Shown: positions 8,013 to 15,779 of the stretch, piece after piece
Position numbering within the stretch: position 1 is the stretch's first letter
Layout of the letters: every line of letters begins with the position of its first letter
From: Kitasatospora sp. NBC_00240
GTDB lineage: Bacteria; Actinomycetota; Actinomycetes; Streptomycetales; Streptomycetaceae
Direction of reading: 5' to 3'
Assembly: GCF_026342405.1 (NCBI RefSeq)
Contig: NZ_JAPEMU010000001.1
Coordinates: 5,642,001 to 5,706,000, forward strand
DNA length: 64,000 nucleotides
Program-made: the position numbers and the translations under genes
Notes under the pieces: model-generated
Database searches by the model: none
Told to the model about the DNA's origin: nothing
What the model saw: only the letters and a program-made list of their open reading frames with translations

Positions 8013-8435
8013 ATGGCGATCAGTTTTGACGAGGTCGAGGTCGGCACCGAGCTGCCCGGCCGGTCCTTCCCGGTGACCCGCGACACGCTGGTGCGGTACG
8101 CGGGCGCGTCCGGCGACTTCAACCCGATCCACTGGAACGAGAAGTTCGCGCTGGAGGTCGGCCTGCCCGACGTCATCGCGCACGGCATGTTCACGATGGC
8201 CGAGGCCGTCCGGGTGGTCACCGACTGGCTGGGCGACCCCGGCGCGGTGGTCGAGTACGGCGTGCGCTTCACCCGCCCGGTGCCGGTGCCCAACGACGGC
8301 ACCGGCGCGGTGATCGACGTCACGGCCAAGGTCGCGGCCCTGCTGGAGGACCGCAAGGTCCGGGTCGACCTGCTGGCGACCTCCGGCGGCCAGAAGGTGC
8401 TGGGCATGTCCCGCGCGGTCGTGCAGCTGGCCTGA
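8013..8435 (+). CDS. hadB: HadB-like catalytic subunit, MaoC-type dehydratase
   Basis: 140-residue MaoC-like hot-dog protein. The catalytic pair is visible in GASGDFNPIHWNEKFA (Asp and His five residues apart), followed by VIAHGMFTMA and YGVRFTRPVPVP. It should form a heterodimer with the product of the preceding gene and dehydrate (3R)-hydroxyacyl thioesters. The ribosome-binding GGGGGAG overlaps the end of hadA, indicating translational coupling. The rpmG-hadA-hadB order matches that known in Mycobacterium. Confidence 0.87.
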   Translation: MAISFDEVEVGTELPGRSFPVTRDTLVRYAGASGDFNPIHWNEKFALEVGLPDVIAHGMFTMAEAVRVVTDWLGDPGAVVEYGVRFTRPVPVPNDGTGAVIDVTAKVAALLEDRKVRVDLLATSGGQKVLGMSRAVVQLA

Positions 8436-8452
8436 CGGGTCCGTGGACGTGG

Positions 8453-8484
8453 GCGGGGCCCGGGGCGATCGCCCCGGGCCCCGC
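8453..8484. terminator. GC-rich hairpin after hadB
   Basis: A near-uninterrupted palindrome, GCGGGGCCCGGGGC with GCCCCGGGCCCCGC around a GATC-type centre, 18 bases past the hadB stop. No T-run. Confidence 0.6.
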
Positions 8485-8644
8485 GTGGTTCCCGACCTTC
8501 CCGTGCGGCCCGCAGCCGGGCCCGGGCGCGGTGGGGCCGCCGGCGCGCACGGCCGGCCCGAGCCGGGGTGATCCGCGTCACGGCCGGCGGGAGCGGGCTG
8601 CCGGAATCGGGCGCCGCCGCGCCGGGCGGGCCGCGGCCGCCCCG

Positions 8645-8650
8645 TACGCT
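8645..8650 (+). promoter_or_regulatory. -10 element for a leaderless murB transcript
   Basis: TACGCT ends exactly 6 bases before the murB GTG, so transcription would start at or next to the start codon. No Shine-Dalgarno sequence of note is present. The same geometry is found before the sirtuin gene and the DUF1801 gene in this window. Confidence 0.5.
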
Positions 8651-8656
8651 GGTGGC

Positions 8657-9697
8657 GTGCTGGTACAACACGACGCCCCCCTCGCCCCGCTGACCACCCT
8701 CCGGCTCGGCGGCCCCGCCCGCCGGCTGGTCACCGCGACCACCGACGCCGAGGTCGTCGCGGCCGTCCGCGAGGCCGACGCGGCGGGCGAGCCGCTGCTG
8801 GTGCTCGGCGGCGGCAGCAACCTGGTGATCGGTGACGCCGGTTTCGACGGCACCGTGCTGCGGATCGCCACCACCGGCTTCGCGCTGGACGGCACGGCGC
8901 TGGAGCTGGCGGCCGGCGAGGTCTGGGCCGACGCGGTGGCGCGGACCGTCGACAAGGGCCTGGCCGGTGTCGAGTTCCTGGCCGGCATCCCCGGCTCGGC
9001 CGGCGCCACGCCGGTGCAGAACGTCGGCGCGTACGGCCAGGAGGTGTCCACCGGCATCACCGAGGTGGTCGCCTACGACCGCCGGGCGGGCGGGAGCATC
9101 ACGCTGACCGGCGCCGAGTGCGGCTTCTCCTACCGGCACAGCCGCTTCAAGGCCGACCCGGAGCGCTACGTGGTGCTCCGGGTGCGCTTCGCACTGGAGG
9201 ACAACGGCGGGCTGTCGACCCCGGTCAGGTACGCCGAGACCGCCAGGCACCTGGGTGTCGAGGTCGGCGACCGGGTGGACCTGACCGCCGCCCGGGACGC
9301 CGTCCTGCGGCTGCGGGCCGGCAAGGGCATGGTGCTGGACGCGGCCGACCACGACACCTGGTCGGCGGGCTCCTTCTTCACCAATCCGATCCTGACGGCC
9401 GATCAGTACGCCGACTTCCAGGCCCGGCTGGCCGGGCGCCCGGCCCCGGCCTACCCGGCACCGGACGGCTGCACCAAGACCTCCGCCGCCTGGCTGATCG
9501 ACCAGGCCGGCTTCGGCAAGGGCTACGGCAGCGGCCCGGCCACGCTCTCCACCAAGCACACCCTGGCGCTCACCAACCGGGGCGCCGCCACGGCCGGTGA
9601 CCTGCTGACGCTGGCCCGGGAGATCCGGGACGGCGTGCGGGCGGCCTTCGGGGTGGAGCTGGTCAACGAGCCGGTGATGGTGGGCGTCCAGCTGTAG
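8657..9697 (+). CDS. murB: UDP-N-acetylenolpyruvoylglucosamine reductase
   Basis: 346-residue FAD enzyme that reduces UDP-GlcNAc-enolpyruvate to UDP-MurNAc with NADPH, a committed cytoplasmic step of peptidoglycan synthesis. FAD-binding motifs LGGGSNLVIGDAGFDG and GIPGSAGATPVQNVGAYGQEV are followed by the substrate-binding YRHSRFK, the proton-donor serine in SAGSFFTNP and the catalytic Glu in LVNEPVMVG. The region CTKTSAAWLIDQAGF is typical of the family. The GTG at 8657 is chosen because homology starts there and a -10 box sits 6 bases upstream; longer in-frame reading is GC-rich filler. Confidence 0.95.
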   Translation: MLVQHDAPLAPLTTLRLGGPARRLVTATTDAEVVAAVREADAAGEPLLVLGGGSNLVIGDAGFDGTVLRIATTGFALDGTALELAAGEVWADAVARTVDKGLAGVEFLAGIPGSAGATPVQNVGAYGQEVSTGITEVVAYDRRAGGSITLTGAECGFSYRHSRFKADPERYVVLRVRFALEDNGGLSTPVRYAETARHLGVEVGDRVDLTAARDAVLRLRAGKGMVLDAADHDTWSAGSFFTNPILTADQYADFQARLAGRPAPAYPAPDGCTKTSAAWLIDQAGFGKGYGSGPATLSTKHTLALTNRGAATAGDLLTLAREIRDGVRAAFGVELVNEPVMVGVQL

Positions 9698-9744
9698 GCC
9701 CTCGGGCCCCCACCAGGCCTCCCCCGGCCGGGGGAGGCCGAAGG

Positions 9745-10773
9745 TCAGCCGGCCAGCCAGATGTCGATGTCCGCGAGCAGTTCCTTCCGGACGTCCTCCG
9801 GCGCGCGCGATCCCCGGACCGACTGCCGGGCGAGCTCGGCGAGTTCGGCGTCGTTGAAGCCGAGGACGTCCCGGGCCAGCCCGTACTGGGCGGCCAGCCG
9901 GGAGCCGAACAGCAGCGGGTCGTCGGCGCCGAGCGCCAGCGGTACGCCCGCGTCGAAGAGCCGGCGCAGCGGCACGTCCTCGGGGCGCTCGTAGACGCCG
10001 AGCGAGACGTTGGACGAGGGGCAGACCTCGCAGGTGATCTGCCGGTCGGCGAGGCGCTGCATCAGCCGCGGGTCCTCCGCGGCCCGGACGCCGTGGCCGA
10101 TCCGGCCGGCCCCCAGGTCGTCCAGGCAGTCCCGGACGGACTCCGGGCCGGCCAGTTCACCGCCGTGCGGGGCGGCCAGCAGGCCGCCGTTCCTGGCGAT
10201 GGCGAAGGCCCGGTCGAAATCGCGGGCGAGGCCGCGCCGTTCGTCGTTGGAGAGGCCGAAGCCGACCACGCCCTGGTCGGCGTACCGGACGGCGAGCCTG
10301 GCCAGGGTCCGGGCGTCCATCGGCGATTTCATCCGGTTGGCCGCGACCAGCACCCGGATTCCCACCCCGGTGGCCTCGGAGGCGTGCCGGACGGCGTCCA
10401 GGATCAGCTCCAGGGCCGGGATCAGCCCGCCGAGCAGCGGGGCGTACGAGGTCGGGTCGACCTGGATCTCCAGCCAGCGGGAGCCGTCGCGCCGCTCGTC
10501 CTCGGCGGTCTCCAGCACCAGGCGGCGGATGTCCTCCTCGTCCCGCAGGACGGACCGGGCGGTGTCGTACAGCCGCTGGAAGCGGAACCAGCCGCGCTCG
10601 TCGGTGGCGCGCAGTTGCGGCGGCTCGCCGGAGCTGAGGGCCTCGGGCAGTCGCAGCCGGTGTTTGGCGGCCAGCTCCAGCAGGGTGGCCGGGCGCATCG
10701 AACCGGTGAAGTGCAGGTGGAGATGGGCCTTCGGCAGGTCCCTCACGTCGCGGGGTACAGGCAGGCGTTCCAT
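9745..10773 (-). CDS. add: Adenosine deaminase family protein
   Basis: 342 residues. A zinc hydrolase that deaminates adenosine or a related 6-aminopurine nucleoside. Zinc and catalytic motifs appear in order: HLHLHFTGSM near the N-terminus, HGGELAGPESV (His, catalytic Glu), GRIGHGVRA, CEVCPSSNVSLGVY and LGADDPLLFG (paired Asp). The length is normal. The substrate could differ (for example adenosine versus a modified adenine), because several subfamilies share these motifs. It is followed on the minus strand only by the short gap to murB. Confidence 0.88.
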   Translation of the reverse strand: MERLPVPRDVRDLPKAHLHLHFTGSMRPATLLELAAKHRLRLPEALSSGEPPQLRATDERGWFRFQRLYDTARSVLRDEEDIRRLVLETAEDERRDGSRWLEIQVDPTSYAPLLGGLIPALELILDAVRHASEATGVGIRVLVAANRMKSPMDARTLARLAVRYADQGVVGFGLSNDERRGLARDFDRAFAIARNGGLLAAPHGGELAGPESVRDCLDDLGAGRIGHGVRAAEDPRLMQRLADRQITCEVCPSSNVSLGVYERPEDVPLRRLFDAGVPLALGADDPLLFGSRLAAQYGLARDVLGFNDAELAELARQSVRGSRAPEDVRKELLADIDIWLAG

Positions 10774-10809
10774 TCACCGATACTGCCGTATCCGGGCCGT
10801 GCACGGGAA

Positions 10810-10848
10810 CCGCCCCCGTCACATCCCTCGAAGGGGTGACGGGGGCGG
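10810..10848. terminator. Hairpin between add and aspC
   Basis: CCGCCCCCGTCAC (10810-10822) pairs with GTGACGGGGGCGG (10836-10848). It lies 22 bases beyond the stop of the minus-strand aminotransferase gene and should end its transcript before add. Confidence 0.75.
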
Positions 10849-10870
10849 CTCCGGTTCGGGAGGGCGACGG

Positions 10871-12118
10871 TCAGTCGCGGGCCTCGCCGAGCAGCTTCTG
10901 CAGGCGGCCGACGCCCTCGGCGAGGTCGGCGTCGCCGAGCGCGTACGAGAGGCGCAGGTAGCCCGGGGTCCCGAAGGCCTCGCCGGGGACGACCGCGACC
11001 TCGGCCTCGTCCAGGATCAGGGCGGCCAGCTCCGCGGAGGTCTGCGGGCGCTTGCCGCGGATCTCCTTGCCGAGCAGGCCCTTCACCGACGGGTAGGCGT
11101 AGAACGCGCCCTCGGGTTCGGGGCAGACCACGCCGGCGATCTCGTTGAGCATCCGGACGATGGTCCGCCGGCGGCGGTCGAAGGCGGTCCGCATCTCGTG
11201 CACGGCCGAGAGGTCGCCGGAGACGGCGGCGACGGCGGCCCGCTGGGCCACGTTGGAGACGTTCGAGGTGGCGTGCGACTGGAGGTTGGTCGCGGCCTTG
11301 ACGACGTCCTTGGGGCCGATCACCCAGCCGACCCGCCAGCCGGTCATGGCGTAGGTCTTGGCCACGCCGTTGACCACGATGGTCTTGTCGGCGAGCTCGG
11401 GCAGCAGGGCCGGCAGCGAGACGAACTCGGCGTCGCCGTAGACCAGGTGCTCGTAGATCTCGTCGGTGAGCACCCAGAGGCCGTGCTCCAGGGCCCAGCG
11501 GCCGACCGCCTCGACCTCGTCGCGGGTGTACACCGCGCCGGTCGGGTTGGAGGGCGAGACGAACAGCAGGACCTTGGTGTTCTCGGTGCGCGCGGCCTCC
11601 AGCTGCTCGACCGAGACCTTGTAGCCGGTGGTCTCGTCGGCCACGACCTCGACCGGGACGCCGCCCGCGAGCTGGATCGACTCGGGGTAGGTGGTCCAGT
11701 AGGGGGCCGGGACGATGACCTCGTCGCCCGGGTCGAGGATCGCGGCGAAGGCCTCGTAGATGGCCTGCTTGCCGCCGTTGGTGACCAGCACCTGCGAGGC
11801 GTCCACCTCGTAGCCGGAGTCGCGCAGCGTCTTGGCGGCGATGGCGGCCTTGAGCTCGGGCAGGCCGCCGGCCGGGGTGTAGCGGTGGTTCTTCGGGTCG
11901 CGGCAGGCCTCGACGGCCGTCTCGACGATGTAGTCCGGGGTGGGGAAGTCCGGCTCGCCGGCGCCGAAGCCGATGACCGGCCGGCCGGCCGCCTTGAGGG
12001 CCTTGGCCTTGGCGTCCACGGCGAGGGTGGCGGACTCGGCGATCGCACCGATCCGGGCGGACACCCGGCGGTCGGCGGGACGGACGGAACTGTCGGGCTG
12101 CGGGGTGGAAGCGCTCAT
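10871..12118 (-). CDS. aspC: Aspartate aminotransferase (class I/II, PLP-dependent)
   Basis: 415 residues. Transfers the amino group between aspartate and 2-oxoglutarate; cytoplasmic homodimer. Family landmarks: VIGFGAGEPDFPTPDYI, the NHRYTPAGGLPELKAAIA region, FVSPSNPTGAVY, TDEIYEHLVY, and the PLP-binding Lys254 in GVAKTYAMTGWRVGW. It belongs to subgroup Ib, common in actinobacteria, whose members may also accept prephenate-type substrates. The start is the ATG at 12118, preceded by a weak AGG. It sits next to tRNA-Trp and secE, as in streptomycete genomes. Confidence 0.92.
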   Translation of the reverse strand: MSASTPQPDSSVRPADRRVSARIGAIAESATLAVDAKAKALKAAGRPVIGFGAGEPDFPTPDYIVETAVEACRDPKNHRYTPAGGLPELKAAIAAKTLRDSGYEVDASQVLVTNGGKQAIYEAFAAILDPGDEVIVPAPYWTTYPESIQLAGGVPVEVVADETTGYKVSVEQLEAARTENTKVLLFVSPSNPTGAVYTRDEVEAVGRWALEHGLWVLTDEIYEHLVYGDAEFVSLPALLPELADKTIVVNGVAKTYAMTGWRVGWVIGPKDVVKAATNLQSHATSNVSNVAQRAAVAAVSGDLSAVHEMRTAFDRRRRTIVRMLNEIAGVVCPEPEGAFYAYPSVKGLLGKEIRGKRPQTSAELAALILDEAEVAVVPGEAFGTPGYLRLSYALGDADLAEGVGRLQKLLGEARD

Positions 12119-12378
12119 GCCTGCATCGTCGCAGAACCGGTACGGACCGGGCATGGCGGTTTCACCATCCGTACCCGCGCGGTCCAGCATGTGTCGGGCC
12201 CGTGGGGGGCCGGATCGGTGACGGTCCGACGCTTCCGGGACGAGAGGTTCGACCAATCGCCCTGGAACACGTACACTCACTGCTCGATGGCTCCCGAAGT
12301 GCAGCATCCACCGCCTGTGCATACAGCGGCCCCGGATGCGGTAGGTTGGGGGACACTGCAGGCGCCGCGAGGCGTCGT

Positions 12379-12451
12379 AGGGCAATAGCTCAATTGGTAG
12401 AGCACCGGTCTCCAAAACCGGCGGTTGGGGGTTCAAGTCCCTCTTGCCCTG
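12379..12451 (+). tRNA. tRNA-Trp(CCA)
   Basis: Acceptor AGGGCAA pairs with TTGCCCT. The anticodon stem CCGGT/ACCGG encloses loop CTCCAAA with anticodon CCA. The T-arm GGTTCAAGTCC is canonical; discriminator G at 12451. It is directly upstream of secE, an arrangement widespread in bacteria. Confidence 0.95.
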
Positions 12452-12468
12452 CTGCTTGATCCGTACCG

Positions 12469-12499
12469 AGCCCGTTCGCTCTTGCAGAGCGAGCGGGCT
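12469..12499 (+). terminator. Hairpin after tRNA-Trp
   Basis: AGCCCGTTCGCTCT pairs with AGAGCGAGCGGGCT around a TGC loop, 17 bases downstream of the tRNA. Only a short T pair follows, so read-through into secE is possible. Confidence 0.6.
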
Positions 12500-12599
12500 T
12501 GATGCGGAGAGGGCCTCATACAGCACTGCTTTCGCCGGATCGCTCGTGCTCCAAAGGCACAGGCGACGCTCGGCAGGACCCGGATTCAGGTGAGGACGA

Positions 12600-12968
12600 G
12601 TGACGGAGACCACGGGCTCCACCGCAACGCCTGAGAGCGGCAACCCCGAGGGTGCCGAAGGCGCTGACGGGACCACGCCTGTCGACGGCGAGGACAAGGC
12701 TCTCTCGCGCCGCGACCGCAAGCGCGCCAAGCGCTCGGGCGGCGACGGTGAGAAGAAGTCCGGCAAGCGTGCCAAGAAGGGCGTCTTCGCCCGGCTGGCG
12801 CTCTTCTACCGGCAGATCATCGCGGAACTGCGCAAGGTCGTCTGGCCCAGCCGGAGCGACCTGATCAACTACACCACCGTCGTGGTCGTCTTCGTTGTCG
12901 TGATCATGGGCCTGGTGGCCTCCCTCGACTTCGGCTTCGCCAAGCTCAGCCTGTGGATCTTCGGCTGA
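12600..12968 (+). CDS. secE: Preprotein translocase subunit SecE
   Basis: 122-residue membrane subunit of the SecYEG channel. The N-terminal 60 residues are a charged hydrophilic extension; the conserved SecE part follows (FYRQIIAELRKVVWPSRSDLINYTTVVVVFVVVIMG) with a single transmembrane helix near the C-terminus. Start is the GTG at 12600, with AGGTGAGGA just upstream. nusG follows about 215 bases later, the usual secE-nusG arrangement. Confidence 0.95.
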   Translation: MTETTGSTATPESGNPEGAEGADGTTPVDGEDKALSRRDRKRAKRSGGDGEKKSGKRAKKGVFARLALFYRQIIAELRKVVWPSRSDLINYTTVVVVFVVVIMGLVASLDFGFAKLSLWIFG

Positions 12969-13184
12969 CCGAGCTGACCTCAGCATCTCGAACAAACACT
13001 CCGACCCGGGCCGATTCATTGGTCCGGGTCGAGCTGTCGGCGGCGATCGTACGAGCCCGCTACCGTTGACTCGGTACTGTTGAAGTCTCTGAGTCGTTTT
13101 TCCTGGGCGCCCGCGAGAGCAGCGCGGCGCCGGAGCGGCCCGGAGCGCGCCATCTTCACCATCTCCAGGAAAGAAGCAGCCACC

Positions 13185-14141
13185 GTGTCTGAGTCCCCCC
13201 TGTACGACGCCGACGAGACCGTCCGCGAGGCGGATGTCGCCGCCGAGCTGGACGCGGCTGCGCTGGCTGACAGTGCCGCCGACTCCGAGTCCGCCGAGCA
13301 GATCGTGGACGCCGTGGACAGTGACGAGGACGAGGTCGAGGCGTTCGACGAGGCCGAGGCCGACGAGCCCGCCGAGGTCGCCGCGCTGCACGAGGACGCC
13401 GACGACACCGAGGACGCCGACGACGAGGACGAGGACGCGTCCGAGGAGGCCGCCGCCGAGGACGAGAGCGCCGAGGAGGCCGTCGCCGAGGACGAGAGCG
13501 CCGAGGAGGCCGTCGCCGAGGAGCCCGAGGTCGAGGTCGACCCGGTCGCCGAGTTCCGCGAGAAGCTGCGCACCGCCCCGGGCGAGTGGTACGTGATCCA
13601 CACCTACGCCGGTTACGAGAACCGCGTGAAGCAGAACCTGGAGCAGCGCTCCGTCTCCCTGAACGTCGAGGACTACATCTTCCAGTCCGAGGTGCCGCAG
13701 GAGGAGGTCGTCCAGATCAAGAACGGCGACCGCAAGACGATCCGCCAGAACAAGCTCCCCGGCTACGTCCTGGTCCGGATGGACCTCACCCCGGAGTCCT
13801 GGGGCGTCGTGCGCAACACCCCGGGTGTCACCGGCTTCGTCGGCAACGCCTACGACCCGTACCCGCTGACGCTGGACGAGGTCGTCAAGATGCTCGCCCC
13901 CGACGTGGAGCGCCAGGCGGCCAAGGAGGCCGGCCGGCCGGTTCCCGGCAAGCCGATCGAGGTCCAGGTGCTCGACTTCGAGGTCGGCGACTCGGTCACC
14001 GTCACCGACGGTCCGTTCGCGACCCTGCAGGCGACCATCAACGAGATCAACCCGGACTCGAAGAAGGTCAAGGGCCTGGTCGAGATCTTCGGCCGCGAGA
14101 CCCCGGTCGAGCTGTCGTTCGACCAGATCCAGAAGAACTAG
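13185..14141 (+). CDS. nusG: Transcription termination/antitermination factor NusG
   Basis: 318 residues. NusG binds RNA polymerase through its NGN domain (EWYVIHTYAGYENRVKQNL onward, from about residue 130) and carries a C-terminal KOW domain (FEVGDSVTVTDGPFATL). The first ~125 residues are an acidic, Ala/Glu/Asp-rich extension, a known trait of streptomycete NusG, containing a 30-bp exact tandem repeat (13455-13484 and 13485-13514) encoding AEDESAEEAV twice. The GTG at 13185 is chosen because AGGAAAG lies 10 bases upstream; an in-frame ATG at 13080 lacks this signal. Confidence 0.94.
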   Translation: MSESPLYDADETVREADVAAELDAAALADSAADSESAEQIVDAVDSDEDEVEAFDEAEADEPAEVAALHEDADDTEDADDEDEDASEEAAAEDESAEEAVAEDESAEEAVAEEPEVEVDPVAEFREKLRTAPGEWYVIHTYAGYENRVKQNLEQRSVSLNVEDYIFQSEVPQEEVVQIKNGDRKTIRQNKLPGYVLVRMDLTPESWGVVRNTPGVTGFVGNAYDPYPLTLDEVVKMLAPDVERQAAKEAGRPVPGKPIEVQVLDFEVGDSVTVTDGPFATLQATINEINPDSKKVKGLVEIFGRETPVELSFDQIQKN

Positions 14142-14155
14142 CCAGCGGCACGACG

Positions 14156-14184
14156 GGGGGCGGGGCTTCGGCCCCGCCCCCTTT
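14156..14184 (+). terminator. Terminator after nusG
   Basis: GGGGGCGGGGC (14156-14166), loop TTCG, GCCCCGCCCCC (14171-14181), then TTT. It lies 14 bases after the nusG stop and separates secE-nusG from rplK-rplA. Confidence 0.85.
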
Positions 14185-14190
14185 ATCGTT

Positions 14191-14219
14191 TTGGTCCAGC
14201 GGCGCATCCGCGTTAGCCT
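14191..14219 (+). promoter_or_regulatory. Promoter of rplK-rplA
   Basis: TTGGTC (14191-14196) and TAGCCT (14214-14219), spaced by 17 bases, just after the nusG terminator. Initiation is predicted near 14226, giving a leader of about 78 bases before the rplK start. An in-frame ATG lies exactly at 14226. Confidence 0.6.
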
Positions 14220-14303
14220 GGTCCGATGTGTGTGGTGCCCTTCGGGTGTCGCCCCGGCTGCCCGCACACGCCGACCATCCCCTCTCAGAAGGACCCGAGA
14301 GAC

Positions 14304-14738
14304 ATGCCTCCCAAGAAGAAGAAGATCACGGGGCTCATCAAGCTCCAGATCAAGGCCGGTGCGGCCAACCCGGCTCCGCCGGTCGGCCCCGCGCTGGGTC
14401 AGCACGGCGTGAACATCATGGAGTTCTGCAAGGCCTACAACGCCGCGACCGAGTCGCAGCGCGGCATGATCGTGCCGGTGGAGATCACGGTCTACGACGA
14501 CCGCTCCTTCACCTTCATCACGAAGACGCCGCCGGCCGCGCGCCTCATCCTGAAGGCCGCCGGCATCGAGAAGGGCTCGGCCGAGCCGCACAAGACCAAG
14601 GTCGCCAAGCTCACCGGCGCCCAGGTCCGCGAGATCGCGACCGTGAAGCTCCCCGACCTGAACGCCAACGACCTGGACGCCGCTGCGAAGATCATCGCCG
14701 GCACCGCCCGGTCGATGGGCGTCACGGTCGAGGGCTGA
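14304..14738 (+). CDS. rplK: 50S ribosomal protein L11
   Basis: 144 residues, standard length, starting MPPKKKKITGLIKLQIKAG. L11 forms the base of the GTPase-associated region on 23S rRNA and is the target of thiostrepton-type antibiotics. The proline-rich N-terminal segment NPAPPVGPALGQHGVN is conserved. AAGGA and GAGAG precede the ATG. First gene of the L11-L1 operon, normally autoregulated by L1 binding to its leader; I do not identify the site. Confidence 0.96.
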   Translation: MPPKKKKITGLIKLQIKAGAANPAPPVGPALGQHGVNIMEFCKAYNAATESQRGMIVPVEITVYDDRSFTFITKTPPAARLILKAAGIEKGSAEPHKTKVAKLTGAQVREIATVKLPDLNANDLDAAAKIIAGTARSMGVTVEG

Positions 14739-14838
14739 TCAAGCCCTTTTCCGGCCGGGGCGGACGCCCCAGTCGTCCCTGTGGCAGGGCCTGCGCGGCC
14801 CGACAAACCACAACTCCGCTATCTATTCAGGAGCAGCA

Positions 14839-15561
14839 GTGAAGCGCAGCAAGGCTCTGACGGCCGCGGCCGCCAAGGTTGACCGCGACCGCCTCTACGC
14901 CCCCCTCGAGGCCATCCGCCTCGCCCGGGAGACGTCCACCACCAAGTTCGACGCGACCGTCGAGGTTGCCATGCGCCTGGGTGTCGACCCGCGCAAGGCC
15001 GACCAGATGGTCCGCAGCACCGTGATCCTCCCGCACGGCACCGGTAAGACCGCTCGGGTCCTGGTCTTCGCGACCGGCGAGCGTGCCGAGGCCGCGCGTG
15101 CTGCGGGCGCCGACATCGTCGGTTCGGACGAGCTCATCGACGAGGTCGCCAAGGGCCGCCTCGACTTCGACGCCGTCGTCGCCACCCCGGACCTCATGGG
15201 CAAGGTCGGCCGCCTCGGCCGCGTGCTCGGCCCGCGTGGTCTGATGCCGAACCCGAAGACCGGCACCGTCACCCCCGATGTCGCCAAGGCTGTCAACGAC
15301 ATCAAGGGCGGCAAGATCGAGTTCCGCGTCGACAAGCACTCGAACCTGCACTTCATCATCGGTAAGGCCTCCTTCACCGACGAGCAGCTGGTCGAGAACT
15401 ACGGCGCCGCGCTGGACGAGGTCCTCCGGGCCAAGCCGTCCGCCGCCAAGGGCCGCTACATCAAGAAGACCGCGGTCACCACCACCATGGGCCCCGGCAT
15501 CCAGGTGGACCCGAACCGCACCCGCAACCTCCTGGTCGAGGAGGACCCGGCCGCCGTCTGA
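14839..15561 (+). CDS. rplA: 50S ribosomal protein L1
   Basis: 240 residues. L1 forms the stalk at the tRNA exit side and represses its own operon. Conserved features include KFDATVEVAMRLGVDPRKADQMVR and the signature GRLGRVLGPRGLMPNPKTGTVT. GTG start at 14839 with AGGAG 5 bases upstream. Second gene of the rplK-rplA operon, closed by a large hairpin. Confidence 0.96.
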   Translation: MKRSKALTAAAAKVDRDRLYAPLEAIRLARETSTTKFDATVEVAMRLGVDPRKADQMVRSTVILPHGTGKTARVLVFATGERAEAARAAGADIVGSDELIDEVAKGRLDFDAVVATPDLMGKVGRLGRVLGPRGLMPNPKTGTVTPDVAKAVNDIKGGKIEFRVDKHSNLHFIIGKASFTDEQLVENYGAALDEVLRAKPSAAKGRYIKKTAVTTTMGPGIQVDPNRTRNLLVEEDPAAV

Positions 15562-15610
15562 GCCCCCGTGCTCTGACCGGCAGTCGCGTCCTGGGCGCAG
15601 CTCAGACCGT

Positions 15611-15654
15611 ACGACGGGCCCGTACCCCCTTCACCGGGGGTGCGGGCCCGTCGT
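15611..15654 (+). terminator. Terminator after rplA
   Basis: Long stem 15611-15629 with 15636-15654 (ACGACGGGCCCG with CGGGCCCGTCGT plus a C/G-rich inner part) starting 49 bases past the stop. Confidence 0.8.
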
Positions 15655-15734
15655 CGTTCCCGTCCCGCCGTGGACGGCGAGGGATGTTTCCGGATCGAGA
15701 CGCTCCTGGCGGCCGACCACGGCCCGGGCCGGAT

Positions 15735-15740
15735 TACGCT
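15735..15740 (+). promoter_or_regulatory. Candidate -10 element of the LppX-like gene
   Basis: TACGCT in the context GATTACGCT, about 40 bases before the chosen GTG start; no clear -35. Confidence 0.35.
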
Positions 15741-15779
15741 CGGCTGACCCGTGCCCGCGTCCGTCCTCCGGAGAGTGTT

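Noticed and set aside
15684..15779. Upstream ATG giving a 32-residue longer LppX-like protein
   Set aside because: Lies upstream of the only -10-like box and lacks a Shine-Dalgarno sequence; the extension is Pro/Arg-rich and would precede the signal anchor.
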